This document shows positions 1 to 9,463 of a stretch of 48,977 bases of DNA, one piece after another (position 1 is the stretch's first letter; every line of letters begins with the position of its first letter). The stretch is from contig CAIPEB010000733.1 in NCBI GenBank assembly GCA_903863885.1, positions 1 through 48,977 on the forward strand, given 5' to 3'. Under the pieces are notes generated by a model. The model ran no database searches, had not been told where the DNA came from, and saw nothing but the letters and a program-made list of their open reading frames with translations. The translations under genes and the position numbers were made by a program. This DNA comes from an uncultured Planctomycetaceae bacterium. GTDB lineage: Bacteria > Planctomycetota > Planctomycetia > Pirellulales > Pirellulaceae.

Positions 1-135
1 GGAATTCGTGACATCGGAATTCGTGACATCGGAATTCGTGACATCGGAATTCGTGACATCGGAATTCGTGACATCGGAATTCGTGACATCGGAATTCGTG
101 ACATCGGAATTCGTGACATCGGAATTCGTGACATC
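1..135. repeat. 15-bp tandem repeat array (9 copies)
   Basis: Nine consecutive, apparently identical copies of GGAATTCGTGACATC begin at the first base of the window, so the array may continue to the left. Each unit contains an EcoRI hexamer. The unit length is a multiple of three and most reading frames through it are open. One forward frame reads EFVTS repeatedly and then stops at TGA 142-144, but no start or flanking coding signal is visible. There are no spacers, so it is not a CRISPR array. Perfect identity means recent expansion, copy correction or an assembly collapse. Confidence 0.95.
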
Positions 136-178
136 GCGCGCGTGATGCGTTAACGCACGGTCGCCTGCGGCCTCTCAT

Positions 179-243
179 CCGTGGGTTGAAACCCACGGCT
201 ACCATCAAACGCCGCCACGCGGCGTAAGAGCCGCGGCTTTGAT
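179..243. repeat. REP-like double hairpin
   Basis: A perfect inverted repeat, CCGTGGGTT-GA-AACCCACGG, at 179-198 is followed by a second inverted structure whose outer arms are ATCAAA (203-208) and TTTGAT (238-243), with GC-rich inner arms. It lies downstream of the oxidoreductase that ends at 301. The arrangement is that of a repetitive extragenic palindrome and could fold in RNA. Only one copy is in this window, so its dispersed nature is inferred. Confidence 0.6.
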
Positions 244-300
244 GCGGCGGACGGTGGGCAAATTCCCAATGGAATCGCCCATGTCCCCAAAAACCGCACG

Positions 301-1596
301 TCACACTTTGGGCAGTTCGTATCCGGCGCGTCGAGGGCGGTCGTTCCAGGCATTTGCCGCAGGGTTGTCGACGAATCGTTCCGAGGTCGGATCGAATTTC
401 AGAGTCTCGCCGACTTTGCCGACGTACCGCGTGATGTTGACTAGGTGGCAGAATGCAACCGAGCGGTGGCCAATCTCGATCTCGGCGTTCGGCCGCTCGC
501 GAGACTTGATGCAATCGAGCCAATTCTGCAGGTGCCATTTCGCCTGCCAGAGAGCCGTCTGGTCGGACCACTTCACTTCTTCGTCGGCTTCGTTGACCTT
601 CTTGCGGAGCTGGTCGGCGATTTCGGGCGGGTTGGATGCGAACTTATTGCGGTTGATCTCCAGTTTGCCTTTTTCCCCGATGAAGATGGCTCCGCCCATC
701 GGGCCGGAGGTAGGCAGTTCGAAGAAGACTTGCGTTCCATCCGCGTAGGTGGCCACGACTTTGCCGTCCTGCCCTTCGGTCAGCAGCTTGAATTCCGTGG
801 GCAGCGTATCGTCCTTGCCGAGTGCCCACTGTATCTGGTCCACGCCGTGAGCGCCCCAATTGGTCATTTCGCCGCCGACGTAGTTCCGCCCCGAGATGGC
901 GTTCGCAACACAGGGCCGCCAGACGCTTTGGTTCAGATGCAGATCCCAATTGAAGCCCGCGGGAATGGTCCCCGGCCCCTCCGTGTCAATTTGCGGCGTC
1001 ACGCCGACGCCGGGGTAGTTCACCGCCTGAACCTTGAGGATCTTGCCCAAGCCGCCTTTGCGGATGAATTCGCAGGCCACCCGGTTCATTTCCATCGATC
1101 GCTGCTGCGTCCCCACCTGGAACACGGCCTTGTGTTTGCGGACGTGTTCGACCATGGTTCTGCCCTCTTGGATATACAGAGTCAGCGGCTTTTCCGCGTA
1201 CACATCCTTGCCGGACTGGACGGCTTGAATACAGGGAAACGCGCGCTGAAATTCCTGGCCGGTCATCATGACCGCGTCGATATCGCGTCGTTCCACGATG
1301 GGATAGTGAGCGCCGTAGATATCCCACTTGGCCTTGCGTTCTTTGCGGAAATTGAACGCCTGTTCGATATTGCAGTCGGCAAGCGCGACAAGCTGGGCGG
1401 CTTCAGGCAATTGGTCCATGAGCAAGCGAGCCCGGAATCCGCAACCGATCGCGCCGACAATGATCCGGTCGTTCGCGCCCGGACGATTTCCTTCGGCGAG
1501 CACAGAGCGCGGAATGAAAGTCGGCAGAGCGATGGAACCGGCAAGAGCCGTGGTGCCTGTAATCAGGAGCTGACGACGATTAAACGAGTTGGACAT
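301..1596 (-). CDS. Gfo/Idh/MocA family oxidoreductase, Tat-exported
   Basis: This is a 431-residue NAD(P)-dependent dehydrogenase-like protein of the GFO/IDH/MOCA fold. The N-terminus MSNSFNRRQLLITG carries twin arginines (R7, R8) and a hydrophobic stretch, so export by the Tat pathway in folded, cofactor-loaded form is likely. A Rossmann GAIGCG motif follows at about residues 48-53, and the family EKP motif appears in DVYAEKPLTL. The C-terminal half is the alpha/beta substrate domain. The start is supported by GGAAG eight bases upstream. Planctomycetes encode many such exported paralogues; their substrates (probably sugars or inositol-like polyols) are mostly unknown, and the sequence does not identify one here. 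The glycosidase neighbours fit a sugar role. Confidence 0.9.
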   Translation of the reverse strand: MSNSFNRRQLLITGTTALAGSIALPTFIPRSVLAEGNRPGANDRIIVGAIGCGFRARLLMDQLPEAAQLVALADCNIEQAFNFRKERKAKWDIYGAHYPIVERRDIDAVMMTGQEFQRAFPCIQAVQSGKDVYAEKPLTLYIQEGRTMVEHVRKHKAVFQVGTQQRSMEMNRVACEFIRKGGLGKILKVQAVNYPGVGVTPQIDTEGPGTIPAGFNWDLHLNQSVWRPCVANAISGRNYVGGEMTNWGAHGVDQIQWALGKDDTLPTEFKLLTEGQDGKVVATYADGTQVFFELPTSGPMGGAIFIGEKGKLEINRNKFASNPPEIADQLRKKVNEADEEVKWSDQTALWQAKWHLQNWLDCIKSRERPNAEIEIGHRSVAFCHLVNITRYVGKVGETLKFDPTSERFVDNPAANAWNDRPRRAGYELPKV

Positions 1597-1723
1597 GGGT
1601 TATCTTCCGTTCATGCTGGTGTAATAAATCTGATGCGGGTACCGCCCAAAGGATCTGCAATTCTCGACGAACCGATAGTACGTTTAATCCGGCCGCTGCG
1701 ACCGCCCGCACATTCTACCTTGT

Positions 1724-1747
1724 CTTGCGGCGATTTTCTTCCGCAAG
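1724..1747. other. Stem-loop in a divergent intergenic region
   Basis: CTTGCGG and CCGCAAG form perfect 7-bp arms around a 10-nt, T-rich loop. It lies between the oxidoreductase start (1596, minus strand) and the start of the plus-strand gene at 1916. It could be an operator or a leader hairpin. No clear -10/-35 pair was identified around it, and nothing else was recognised between 1597 and 1915. Confidence 0.35.
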
Positions 1748-1915
1748 TGCCTCCATAAGACGCAATCGCGAACCGGGAGTTGCGTAGAACGCCGCGACTG
1801 CGTGTGCATGAATCCACAGTCGCCTTGTGGCCACCTCACTGCCGCATTACAAGTATCACGAGAAGCGAACTTCAGACCGGTGTTGCGCACGAGCGGAACA
1901 CCCTTTTGGGGCAAC

Positions 1916-3775
1916 ATGGGGCAGACAATGACTGGTATTTGGCACTTGAGAAGTCTGGCATGCATCATCTGCATTATTGCCTTGGCGGATACGACGATCG
2001 GATACGCGGTTCCTCCCGAGGACTACGACGGTCATGCGTTCGTGACGGCGCCCGCGCCGAAATTGTCTTTCGAGCGCAAGCGGGCTCCGAACCTCCGCGG
2101 CATTGACTACGACTTTCCGGAGCAGACAGCGCACGGAGGAGCGTTGTTGTCCCGGTTCCCCGAGTTCCATTTGTCGGACCGGCGCATACACGTCGACGGG
2201 CCCTGGTACGACAACGATGCAGCGAACCTGCATTTTTCGCGAGGCATCGCCACCATCGGCGCTATTCCGCGTTACCGCGAGAAGGACGACGCGCCGACGA
2301 ATCTGAGCCGCCTGCCGCAGTTCAAGAAATGGAGCCTGATGACGGACCCCTTGTGGTGGGCTGCCGCAGTCCGGCTGGCCAAGAAACTTGAGGCGGAAAA
2401 CCCGGCTGATCCGCGGATCCCCGCGTTGCGGACTTTCGGCGAGGGACATCGCTTCACCAGGGACGAGGCTGCGTTCCGGGCACTGGGACGCTATGCGTTT
2501 GAATCCGAACGTTCTCCGATGGATGTTCGAGGCCAGTTCGTGGGTTACCCGGCCATCGATATCGAAACCACGGACGGGTGGGAACATCAGCGTGACTGCG
2601 ACGGTTGGCTGTATCAGGGACTGGCGGAGGGCGCGCGTGAGCACAACCTGCGGATTCAGCCCATGCTGTACGGCCAGTGGCAATTCTCGGTGGGCTGCTT
2701 CTACGAATCCATGCGGCAGGGAGGCAAGGGCGATCCCGAGTACTTCCTGCCGGAAAAGGACTTCCTCGCAGCCCCCGATCCGACGCTCGTCGCGTGCCAG
2801 GAGAATCACGGGATCCTCTCGATGGACGGGTATCAGCAGGCGATGTGGGGCTCGGAGCCATTTTATCAGCGGGAATCCGATGGTTCGCTGAAACTGGTCG
2901 GCGGACTGCCTGTTTTCAGCAATGCCACCGAGACCACGGCTTACGGTTGGAAGCTGCGACTCGAAAAAGACGAAGCCAGGGTCTGCCTCGACAATCTCTA
3001 CCGCACGGCACTGCGCATGTATCTGCAGCACCATCGACGCGCCGGACAGTATCCCGCGGACAGTTCTCTGACGAAGCCGTTTCTTTCGAACTGCCGCATC
3101 GGTGCGTGGTCCCGTTACACTAACGAAGGCGTGCAGGGAATTGAGCAGAATGACCGCCCGCTGCCCGGTTGGCTCCTCGACTTGCTGATCGGCATGTACC
3201 TGTTCACTGCCGACGACATCACGCTCTGGTCTTCGGATATGAACTTCTATCCGGGCCCCCTCGGCGGCGACTACACAAAAGCGTGGCATTACAACTCGCA
3301 CGGCGTGCTCGAGAGCGTCGTGAAGGCCGCTCATCGCTATAGCGCCAACGATCCTCTGCACGCGGCAGGCGGCGTCTTCCAATGGTGCTGGTTCAACTTG
3401 CCGGTCGTAAACAAGAACGAAACACCGGGCGATCGATACTTCGAGAAACCGATTGCATTCGGCAAACTGCGCCAATTCGAAGGACGCACGTGGCTCGAAC
3501 TTTTCGTCGCATGGCCCGCACTCGACAGCACCTCCAAGACGCTCAAAGTCTGGATCGACCAGAATGGCCGGAAATCGCCGGCTTATTCGATTGAGCTGCG
3601 CGGCGGTCGCCGTTATTTTTACGATGCCTGGCAACTGCCGGACGAGTTCAAGCAATTGGAAGGCCAGCACGTCTGGCTGCGAGGAACCGATCTTCTGGGC
3701 GTTCAGCGCACGTGGCGGGGCGATTGGCGAAAGACTGCGGACAACTCCGCTCCGACGCCTGCCGGCTATCGTTGA
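1916..3775 (+). CDS. Large secreted protein of unknown function, possible glycoside hydrolase
   Basis: I do not recognise this family. The open frame extends back to 1802, but the ATG at 1916 (or 1928) puts a convincing signal peptide first: a short basic segment, then SLACIICIIALA, then a cleavage-like GYA. The mature protein is about 590 residues, rich in aromatic and acidic residues. Segments such as AIDIETTDGWEHQRDC and YGQWQFSVGCFYES look like a carbohydrate-active TIM-barrel active-site surface, and the last 100 residues look like a beta-sandwich. The stop lies 27 bp before the GH51 gene on the same strand, so the two are probably co-transcribed. That context suggests polysaccharide degradation, but no catalytic residues can be assigned. 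Confidence 0.75.
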   Translation: MGQTMTGIWHLRSLACIICIIALADTTIGYAVPPEDYDGHAFVTAPAPKLSFERKRAPNLRGIDYDFPEQTAHGGALLSRFPEFHLSDRRIHVDGPWYDNDAANLHFSRGIATIGAIPRYREKDDAPTNLSRLPQFKKWSLMTDPLWWAAAVRLAKKLEAENPADPRIPALRTFGEGHRFTRDEAAFRALGRYAFESERSPMDVRGQFVGYPAIDIETTDGWEHQRDCDGWLYQGLAEGAREHNLRIQPMLYGQWQFSVGCFYESMRQGGKGDPEYFLPEKDFLAAPDPTLVACQENHGILSMDGYQQAMWGSEPFYQRESDGSLKLVGGLPVFSNATETTAYGWKLRLEKDEARVCLDNLYRTALRMYLQHHRRAGQYPADSSLTKPFLSNCRIGAWSRYTNEGVQGIEQNDRPLPGWLLDLLIGMYLFTADDITLWSSDMNFYPGPLGGDYTKAWHYNSHGVLESVVKAAHRYSANDPLHAAGGVFQWCWFNLPVVNKNETPGDRYFEKPIAFGKLRQFEGRTWLELFVAWPALDSTSKTLKVWIDQNGRKSPAYSIELRGGRRYFYDAWQLPDEFKQLEGQHVWLRGTDLLGVQRTWRGDWRKTADNSAPTPAGYR

Positions 3776-3802
3776 TTCGACAGTTCTTTCCGGAGGCCGA
3801 TC

Positions 3803-5770
3803 ATGCTCGCAAGCCGCCTGCCGCTACTGGCTTTGGCCGGGGCCCTGTGCATCGTGCCCGGAGATATCGCTCTGTCAGGCGAACCGCAAACCGCCTCGAT
3901 CAAGATTGATGCGGCCGCGGTGTCTGAACCCATCTCGCCACTGCTTTTCTCCCACAATATCGAGGTGACACGACGCGCCGTCTTCGGCGGGTTGAGCGCT
4001 GAAATGGTCTCAAACCGGAAGTTCGCCGCGCTCGAAAACGGGCTTCCCAAACGCTGGAGCCCGACGACTGCCAACATCCGATTGTCGATGGACGATCGAG
4101 TGACCTATGCCAAGCGACCTTCTCTGCGCGTGAACTGCAGCGGCGATGGCTGCCTGCGTCAACAGGTGGATCGTCCCCTATTCCCGAAAGGAAGCTGGAC
4201 GAAGTCGATGTTGCAGGACGATTACGGCTCGGATGTCGGCGGACTGCTGGCCTTTCAGAAGGGCAGGAAATATGCGTTTCGCTGGCAATTGAAGACGGAA
4301 GCGGGCGACAAGAGCATCTGGATGCGGATCACCGACATCGAAGGAAGCAAGATCATCGGCTCCGCCGAGGCGTCTGTCAAAGCCGGAGACTGGCAGACTT
4401 GGACTGGCGAATTTGCCGCCGCCGAATCGGCGGACAACGCCCGCTTGGAGATCGGCTGCCAAGCCGCGGGGGACTTCTGGATCGGCGCAGCATCGCTGCA
4501 ACCATCGGACGCATTTCATGGAATGCGCCGCGACGTGATTGCCCTGCTCAAGGAGTTGAAACCCGGCGCATTGCGTTTTCCCGGCGGCTGCTACTCGGAT
4601 TTCTATGCATGGCGCGATGGGCTGTTGCCCGTCGACGAGCGACCCGTGATCAGCCAGGGGCCGCTGGAGTTCCTCTTCACCGATTCGGACGGATATGACA
4701 CTCAGGAACTCAATACGGATGACTTCATCGCGCTGTGCCGCGAACTGAAATGCGCCCCCTCGCTCTCGGTTCGCCTTCGCAACGAACCCGGCGAACCCGA
4801 GGAAGCGATCGCCTGGATTCAGTACTGCAACGGCGGCCAGGAATCCCATTGGGGAAAGGCCCGTATCGCCCGAGGATTCGAGCAGCCTTACAAGGTGCGG
4901 ACGTGGTTCGTGGGCAATGAACTGGCTTTCTTCGGGCGAAACGGCATGAATACCGCGGCCGTTTCCGCGCCTCGTTCGAGACTGTTTGCCGAAGCAATGA
5001 AGAAGGCCGATCCCTCAATTGACTTGGTGGGCTGCACCGATTTCACCAAGGACGGCACCGATCTTTGGAACAAGGGGCTGATGGAACAAGCGGGAGAGTT
5101 CCTGACCTACGGTTCGTATCACAATTACGCCGGCGACAATTCAGATTGTCCGACCCCGCAGTCGATCGCAAGAACGAGCCTCACGCTCGGACAGTCCTGT
5201 CAAACGCTTTCCAAAAACATCAAACGACCGGTGTTTCTCGACGAGTGGAATCTCAAATGGGGAACCAAGGGAACGGTCGCCATGGCGCTGCACACGGCCT
5301 GCATGCTGAACCGGCTCTGTCGCGATTCGCAGGAGCTTGGAATTGCGCAGGCCTACTATTTCCAACCCGTCAACGAGGGATGCATTATCGTCACGCCACT
5401 CGATGCAAAGCTCGATGCGGCTGGAAAGGTGTTTGCGATGTACAAAGTCCACCAGGGAGCGCGCCGGATCAAAACAAGCGGCGTCGGAGCAAGCGACGAC
5501 ATAGATGCATGTGCTTCGGCCGCGGACAACGGCATCGTTCATGTCACGGCGGTAAACAGGAACTGCGATAGCGAAAGGAAGCTTTCGTTGATGCTCGACA
5601 ATGTCCGCGACGATTGCATAGTCGAAATCAGAATGCTCGTTCCGCGCTCGATGCAAAACAGCGAAAGAGAGCTGGACGAGAGGTCCATCTCTCAGACGCT
5701 ATCCGAAAACCGGCGTGTGGAACTTGCGATGCCTCCCGGCGCGATTGTGTGCGTCGGGATCGGTTCGTGA
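3803..5770 (+). CDS. Alpha-L-arabinofuranosidase, GH51 family
   Basis: This 655-residue retaining glycosidase should release terminal alpha-L-arabinofuranosyl groups from arabinan or arabinoxylan. A signal-like N-terminus (to about residue 25) precedes a beta-rich N-terminal part with a carbohydrate-binding-like stretch (about 100-230). The catalytic barrel carries LRFPGGCYSDFYAWRD near 257-272, a hallmark of GH51. The acid/base candidate is E373 in WFVGNEL and the nucleophile candidate is E481 in FLDEWN. A C-terminal beta domain ends the protein. GGAGG sits six bases before the ATG. The following 285 bp to the convergent rhamnosidase hold no gene; only a weak 5-bp hairpin (GTCCA/TGGAC) was seen, close to the rhamnosidase stop. 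Confidence 0.88.
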   Translation: MLASRLPLLALAGALCIVPGDIALSGEPQTASIKIDAAAVSEPISPLLFSHNIEVTRRAVFGGLSAEMVSNRKFAALENGLPKRWSPTTANIRLSMDDRVTYAKRPSLRVNCSGDGCLRQQVDRPLFPKGSWTKSMLQDDYGSDVGGLLAFQKGRKYAFRWQLKTEAGDKSIWMRITDIEGSKIIGSAEASVKAGDWQTWTGEFAAAESADNARLEIGCQAAGDFWIGAASLQPSDAFHGMRRDVIALLKELKPGALRFPGGCYSDFYAWRDGLLPVDERPVISQGPLEFLFTDSDGYDTQELNTDDFIALCRELKCAPSLSVRLRNEPGEPEEAIAWIQYCNGGQESHWGKARIARGFEQPYKVRTWFVGNELAFFGRNGMNTAAVSAPRSRLFAEAMKKADPSIDLVGCTDFTKDGTDLWNKGLMEQAGEFLTYGSYHNYAGDNSDCPTPQSIARTSLTLGQSCQTLSKNIKRPVFLDEWNLKWGTKGTVAMALHTACMLNRLCRDSQELGIAQAYYFQPVNEGCIIVTPLDAKLDAAGKVFAMYKVHQGARRIKTSGVGASDDIDACASAADNGIVHVTAVNRNCDSERKLSLMLDNVRDDCIVEIRMLVPRSMQNSERELDERSISQTLSENRRVELAMPPGAIVCVGIGS

Positions 5771-6055
5771 GGCATGGCAAGAATCGTCGCGAGACGTTCT
5801 GCGTGCCCCTGGCTTTGCCGGCGCTCTGCGACGCTTCAATGCGGAAGTTCCAAAGAAACGGCGCACAGGGCTGCCACGAAGTAACTATCCTTCTTCGGAT
5901 CCGTGTACCTTCGCAGCGCGTACGTTCGCAAAGCCCGCGTTGTCCGGCCCAGGACTTTGATCGGGCCGTCGTTTCGCGACTGAGTTTCCATCACTCGATT
6001 GATTTCGACGGCTCGCCACGCTCAACAACCGGTCCAACATATGGACAGTTTTCAG

Positions 6056-9000
6056 TTACTTCGCCGTAGCCGAGAATTCGTAGTCGCCCGACTCGACCGC
6101 TAGAACCGCGCAGTTGTCTTCCTCGCGCAGGAGTTTCACGCCCTTCGCTGCAGCGATCGGTTGACCATTCTCCGTCAGCGAAGCGACGTTCAAAGCAGCA
6201 CCGCTCGGCGCTGGGACGAAGACCGTTGCGGCCGTGTTCGGCGGAATCGAGACGTGCAGGTTCAGCTTCGCGCCGTCCACTTTCCACTTGCTGACGATCT
6301 TGCCCCGCACGGATTCGTATTCGCCGTTAGCCCATGTCAAACCTCCGCCCGGACGAGGTCGAATCACGCACTGTTTGTAGCCCGGTTGGGTCGGATCAGG
6401 TTGAATTCCGGCGATGTGGCGCCACATCCATTCGCCGACAGCGCCGAAGGCCCAGTGATTCAGCGAGTTCATTCCGGGATTCTGAAATCCGCGACCAACG
6501 ACATACCCGTCCCAGCGTTCCCAGATTGTCGTCGCTCCCTGATCGAGCGAGTAAAGCCAGGACGGCATTCTGTGGCTCTCAAGCAACTTGTAAGCGAGAT
6601 CACACTGATTGCCGCGCACGAGTTCCAGCATCAAACGGTGAGTCGACTGGATTCCCGTGGACAGACGCCCTTGATAACGATCGATTCCCTCGAGCATGAA
6701 CTTCAAGGCAGCAGGACGATTGGCCTCGGGCAGCAGATCGAAGTGCAGCGCCAGCGCATAGCCGGCCTGCGTATCGCCCTCGATGCGGCCATCGGGTTTG
6801 AGAAACTCGCGGCAGAACGCGGCTTTGATCTGTTCGGCCAATTCACCGTATTTCTTGGCATCTTCCTGCTTGCCGAGCACTGCGGCCATGCGGGCTACCA
6901 GTTGCGTGGAATTGGCGAAGAAGGCCGTGCCAAAGACCGCGTTCGGAACTTCGCCGCCCTGCTTGGGCCATTCCGGAAGAATCAGCGTGTTGCCGTTGAG
7001 CCAGTCGTTGTAGTCGTTGTTGCGGCCATTGCGCCAGATGAGGTCAGGGTTCTTTCCCCGAATGTATTCGATCCAGCGGCACGCCGCGGAAAAGTGCACG
7101 TCGAGCAACCTCGCGTCGGCATAATTCTCGAACATGCGCCACGGAACCACCACGCCCGCGTCGCCCCATGCGGGCACTCCCGAGAATCGCTCCTCGGGCC
7201 CGAACGGATGCGGCGCAAAGTCCGGGAAACGGCCGTCCCGCGTCTGTGCATCGCGCACATCCTGCAGCCACTTCGTGAAAAAGGCCGCCATGTCCATGTT
7301 GTAGCAGGCCGTTTGCGAAAAGGCCTGAATGTCGCCCATCCATCCCAACCGCTCATCTCGCTGAGGGCAATCGGTCGGCGAACTCATGAGATTGCCTCTT
7401 TGCGTCCAGACGATGTTCTCCATCAACCGCGTCAGTAGCGGGTCGGAACATGCAAATCGCCCAGCGTCGCGAGCCGATGAATGGAACACGTGACCGACGA
7501 TGGAGTCCACGGACGGCTGGCCCGGGTATCCCGTCAACTCGACGTATCGGAACCCATGGTAGGTAAACAGAGGTTCAAAGGTCTCCTCTCCCTCTCCGGC
7601 GAATACGTAATGATCGATTTGCTTGGCACCGCGGAGATTCTCCGTGTACAACGTGCCGTCCGCATTCACGGCCTCGCCAAAACGAAACTTCGCAACCGTG
7701 CCGGCGGGAGCTGCCCCGGTGAATTCGCAGTTTCCCACCATGTTCTGGCCAAAATCAAAGACCCACACGCCCGGCTTGACCTGGGCGACACTGATCGGGC
7801 GCAACCCCTTGACTACGCGGATCGGTTCATTGTTCTGTGCCACCAGTCGCGTCTCGACCTTTTCGGACTTACTTGCCGGCTGCCATTTCGAATCGTCAAA
7901 ACCAGGCTGATCCCATCCCGGAAGCTGTTTCCTCGCATCATGCATTTCGCCATCGAGCAGATCATTCTCGCGAATCGGACCGTCGGTCCAGACTCGCCAA
8001 TGCTCGTCCGTGACGATCTCGGTGCGAGTGCCGTCGAGCAGTTCGATTTCGAGCTGCGCAATGAACTTAGGCTTCAGTCCATAAATACCCCACTCCGGCC
8101 CGTTGGGAACGATTCCCGCCAGACCGATGCGGCCGGCATACCAACCGTCACCCAGCTCGGCCGCGACGGTATTCTCGGCATCACCTCGCAATAATTTCGT
8201 TACGTCGTACGTCTGGTACTGAACGCGCGTGCGATAGTCGGTCCATTCGGGCGCCAGCACATTCTCGCCCACGCGATGCCCGTTGACCGTCAGGCGGTAC
8301 AACCCCAACGCGGATGCGCGGACGAGTGCCTTCTTCACGGGAGAGCCAACCGGGAACGATCTGCGCAGCATGGCAGCTGGCTGCCGCTGGCCAGGATCGG
8401 GGCGCCGCGGCGCAAGGATGCCATCGACGAGCGCAGCGCGCGACCAGCTGCCGGGCTGCTCGTCAGTTGCCGTGACCGTCTTGTTCAATGCCCAGTTCTG
8501 TCCGCCGCCCAGGACTTCCAACTGCGACAGCGCAAAAGCGAATTTCTCCGGTTCGAGGTTTCGTAATCGTGTGACAAAAAGGCGCACGTATCGAGATTTC
8601 GTTTCCGTCAGCGAAAATTTCTGCGGCTCATTGCCCGGATTGGGCACGTCCTGCTCGGTGCGGTCGACCACGGTGCGGAATTGACTGAAGTCCGCCGCGT
8701 CGGAGACGTCCAAGCGGAACCGTACGGGAAACAGGAAGCCGGGCGAGTCGTTCCAATCCCATGGCCTCGCGGGATGGAGCACGATCGTTTCGATCGGTCG
8801 CGACTCGCCAAGATCAACGGAGATCCACTTGGCCGAATCGGGCGTTTTGGCCCATGCGCTGTGATAGCCGTTGTGACCGGCAACCGGCGGGCGTGGCGCG
8901 ACGGGCGACTCGATCCAGCGTGCCTTCCAGTCGGTGGGATCCAGCAGCCCCATCGTCCATGTGGCCTGCCCGCTCCAGGGCGACGGATGATCGTCGCGGT

Positions 9001-9343
9001 CCCACACACGCACCTTCCAGAACACCGTCGTGCTGGAAGTGAGCGGGCGTCCGGCGTAGACCACGTGCAGCGTCTGGTCGGAGGCCACGCGGCCGCTATC
9101 CCACATATCCCCTTGGTCCTGCGCCAACAGCATTGCGGAAGACGCCGCCAAGACCTGATAGGCCGTCTGTTTCTGTGCTCGCACGTCGGAGTGCAGCGTC
9201 CAACTCAATCGCGGCTTGACGACCTCCATGCCCAGAGGATCCGTCAGGTATTCGCAGCGCAAGTCCGCGACCTGCAGACCTGCCGCAAACGCGACTCTCG
9301 CCGCAATTGTCACCAGGAACATTGCCCAAGATGCGGATTTCAT
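6056..9343 (-). CDS. Alpha-L-rhamnosidase, GH78 family
   Basis: This 1095-residue secreted enzyme hydrolyses terminal alpha-L-rhamnose from pectic polysaccharides, ulvan-like polymers or glycosides. A signal peptide ends near AFAAG (about residue 22). The N-terminal GH78 domain follows (LRCEYLTDPLGMEVVKPRLSW). A discoidin/F5-8C-like domain is inserted at about 160-275 (WISVDLGESRPIETIVLHP), then comes the second rhamnosidase beta domain (LYRLTVNGHRVGENVLAPEW). The (alpha/alpha)6 barrel bears the diagnostic CPQRDERLGWMGD near 660-672, which holds the acidic catalytic residues. The length is typical for multi-domain members. A strong GGGAGG precedes the ATG. The nearby sugar dehydrogenase and FucP-type symporter fit uptake and use of the released deoxysugar. 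Confidence 0.95.
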   Translation of the reverse strand: MKSASWAMFLVTIAARVAFAAGLQVADLRCEYLTDPLGMEVVKPRLSWTLHSDVRAQKQTAYQVLAASSAMLLAQDQGDMWDSGRVASDQTLHVVYAGRPLTSSTTVFWKVRVWDRDDHPSPWSGQATWTMGLLDPTDWKARWIESPVAPRPPVAGHNGYHSAWAKTPDSAKWISVDLGESRPIETIVLHPARPWDWNDSPGFLFPVRFRLDVSDAADFSQFRTVVDRTEQDVPNPGNEPQKFSLTETKSRYVRLFVTRLRNLEPEKFAFALSQLEVLGGGQNWALNKTVTATDEQPGSWSRAALVDGILAPRRPDPGQRQPAAMLRRSFPVGSPVKKALVRASALGLYRLTVNGHRVGENVLAPEWTDYRTRVQYQTYDVTKLLRGDAENTVAAELGDGWYAGRIGLAGIVPNGPEWGIYGLKPKFIAQLEIELLDGTRTEIVTDEHWRVWTDGPIRENDLLDGEMHDARKQLPGWDQPGFDDSKWQPASKSEKVETRLVAQNNEPIRVVKGLRPISVAQVKPGVWVFDFGQNMVGNCEFTGAAPAGTVAKFRFGEAVNADGTLYTENLRGAKQIDHYVFAGEGEETFEPLFTYHGFRYVELTGYPGQPSVDSIVGHVFHSSARDAGRFACSDPLLTRLMENIVWTQRGNLMSSPTDCPQRDERLGWMGDIQAFSQTACYNMDMAAFFTKWLQDVRDAQTRDGRFPDFAPHPFGPEERFSGVPAWGDAGVVVPWRMFENYADARLLDVHFSAACRWIEYIRGKNPDLIWRNGRNNDYNDWLNGNTLILPEWPKQGGEVPNAVFGTAFFANSTQLVARMAAVLGKQEDAKKYGELAEQIKAAFCREFLKPDGRIEGDTQAGYALALHFDLLPEANRPAALKFMLEGIDRYQGRLSTGIQSTHRLMLELVRGNQCDLAYKLLESHRMPSWLYSLDQGATTIWERWDGYVVGRGFQNPGMNSLNHWAFGAVGEWMWRHIAGIQPDPTQPGYKQCVIRPRPGGGLTWANGEYESVRGKIVSKWKVDGAKLNLHVSIPPNTAATVFVPAPSGAALNVASLTENGQPIAAAKGVKLLREEDNCAVLAVESGDYEFSATAK

Positions 9344-9463
9344 ATCGAACCTCCCCAGATTGACAGACGATCGCGTTAGCGTATCTCATATCCGGTGACG
9401 ACGCCAACGTTCTGCAGGGGTCCGGGTGTGCGTTCCGTCGACTTTCAACTCGGAGACTCTTTC

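Noticed and set aside
1-135. Tandem array considered as CRISPR
   Set aside because: Units are contiguous with no unique spacers, and no cas-like gene is nearby.
1-144. Open forward frame through the tandem repeat (EFVTS repeated)
   Set aside because: No start, no ribosome-binding site and no non-repeat coding sequence; it ends right after the array.
445-1758. 437-codon plus-strand frame opposite the first oxidoreductase
   Set aside because: It is antisense to a clear Gfo/Idh/MocA gene and shows no family features; high GC keeps the opposite frame open.
1856-3670. 604-codon minus-strand frame opposite the secreted protein
   Set aside because: No signal peptide or motifs; the plus-strand frame has a signal peptide and fits the GH51 gene downstream.
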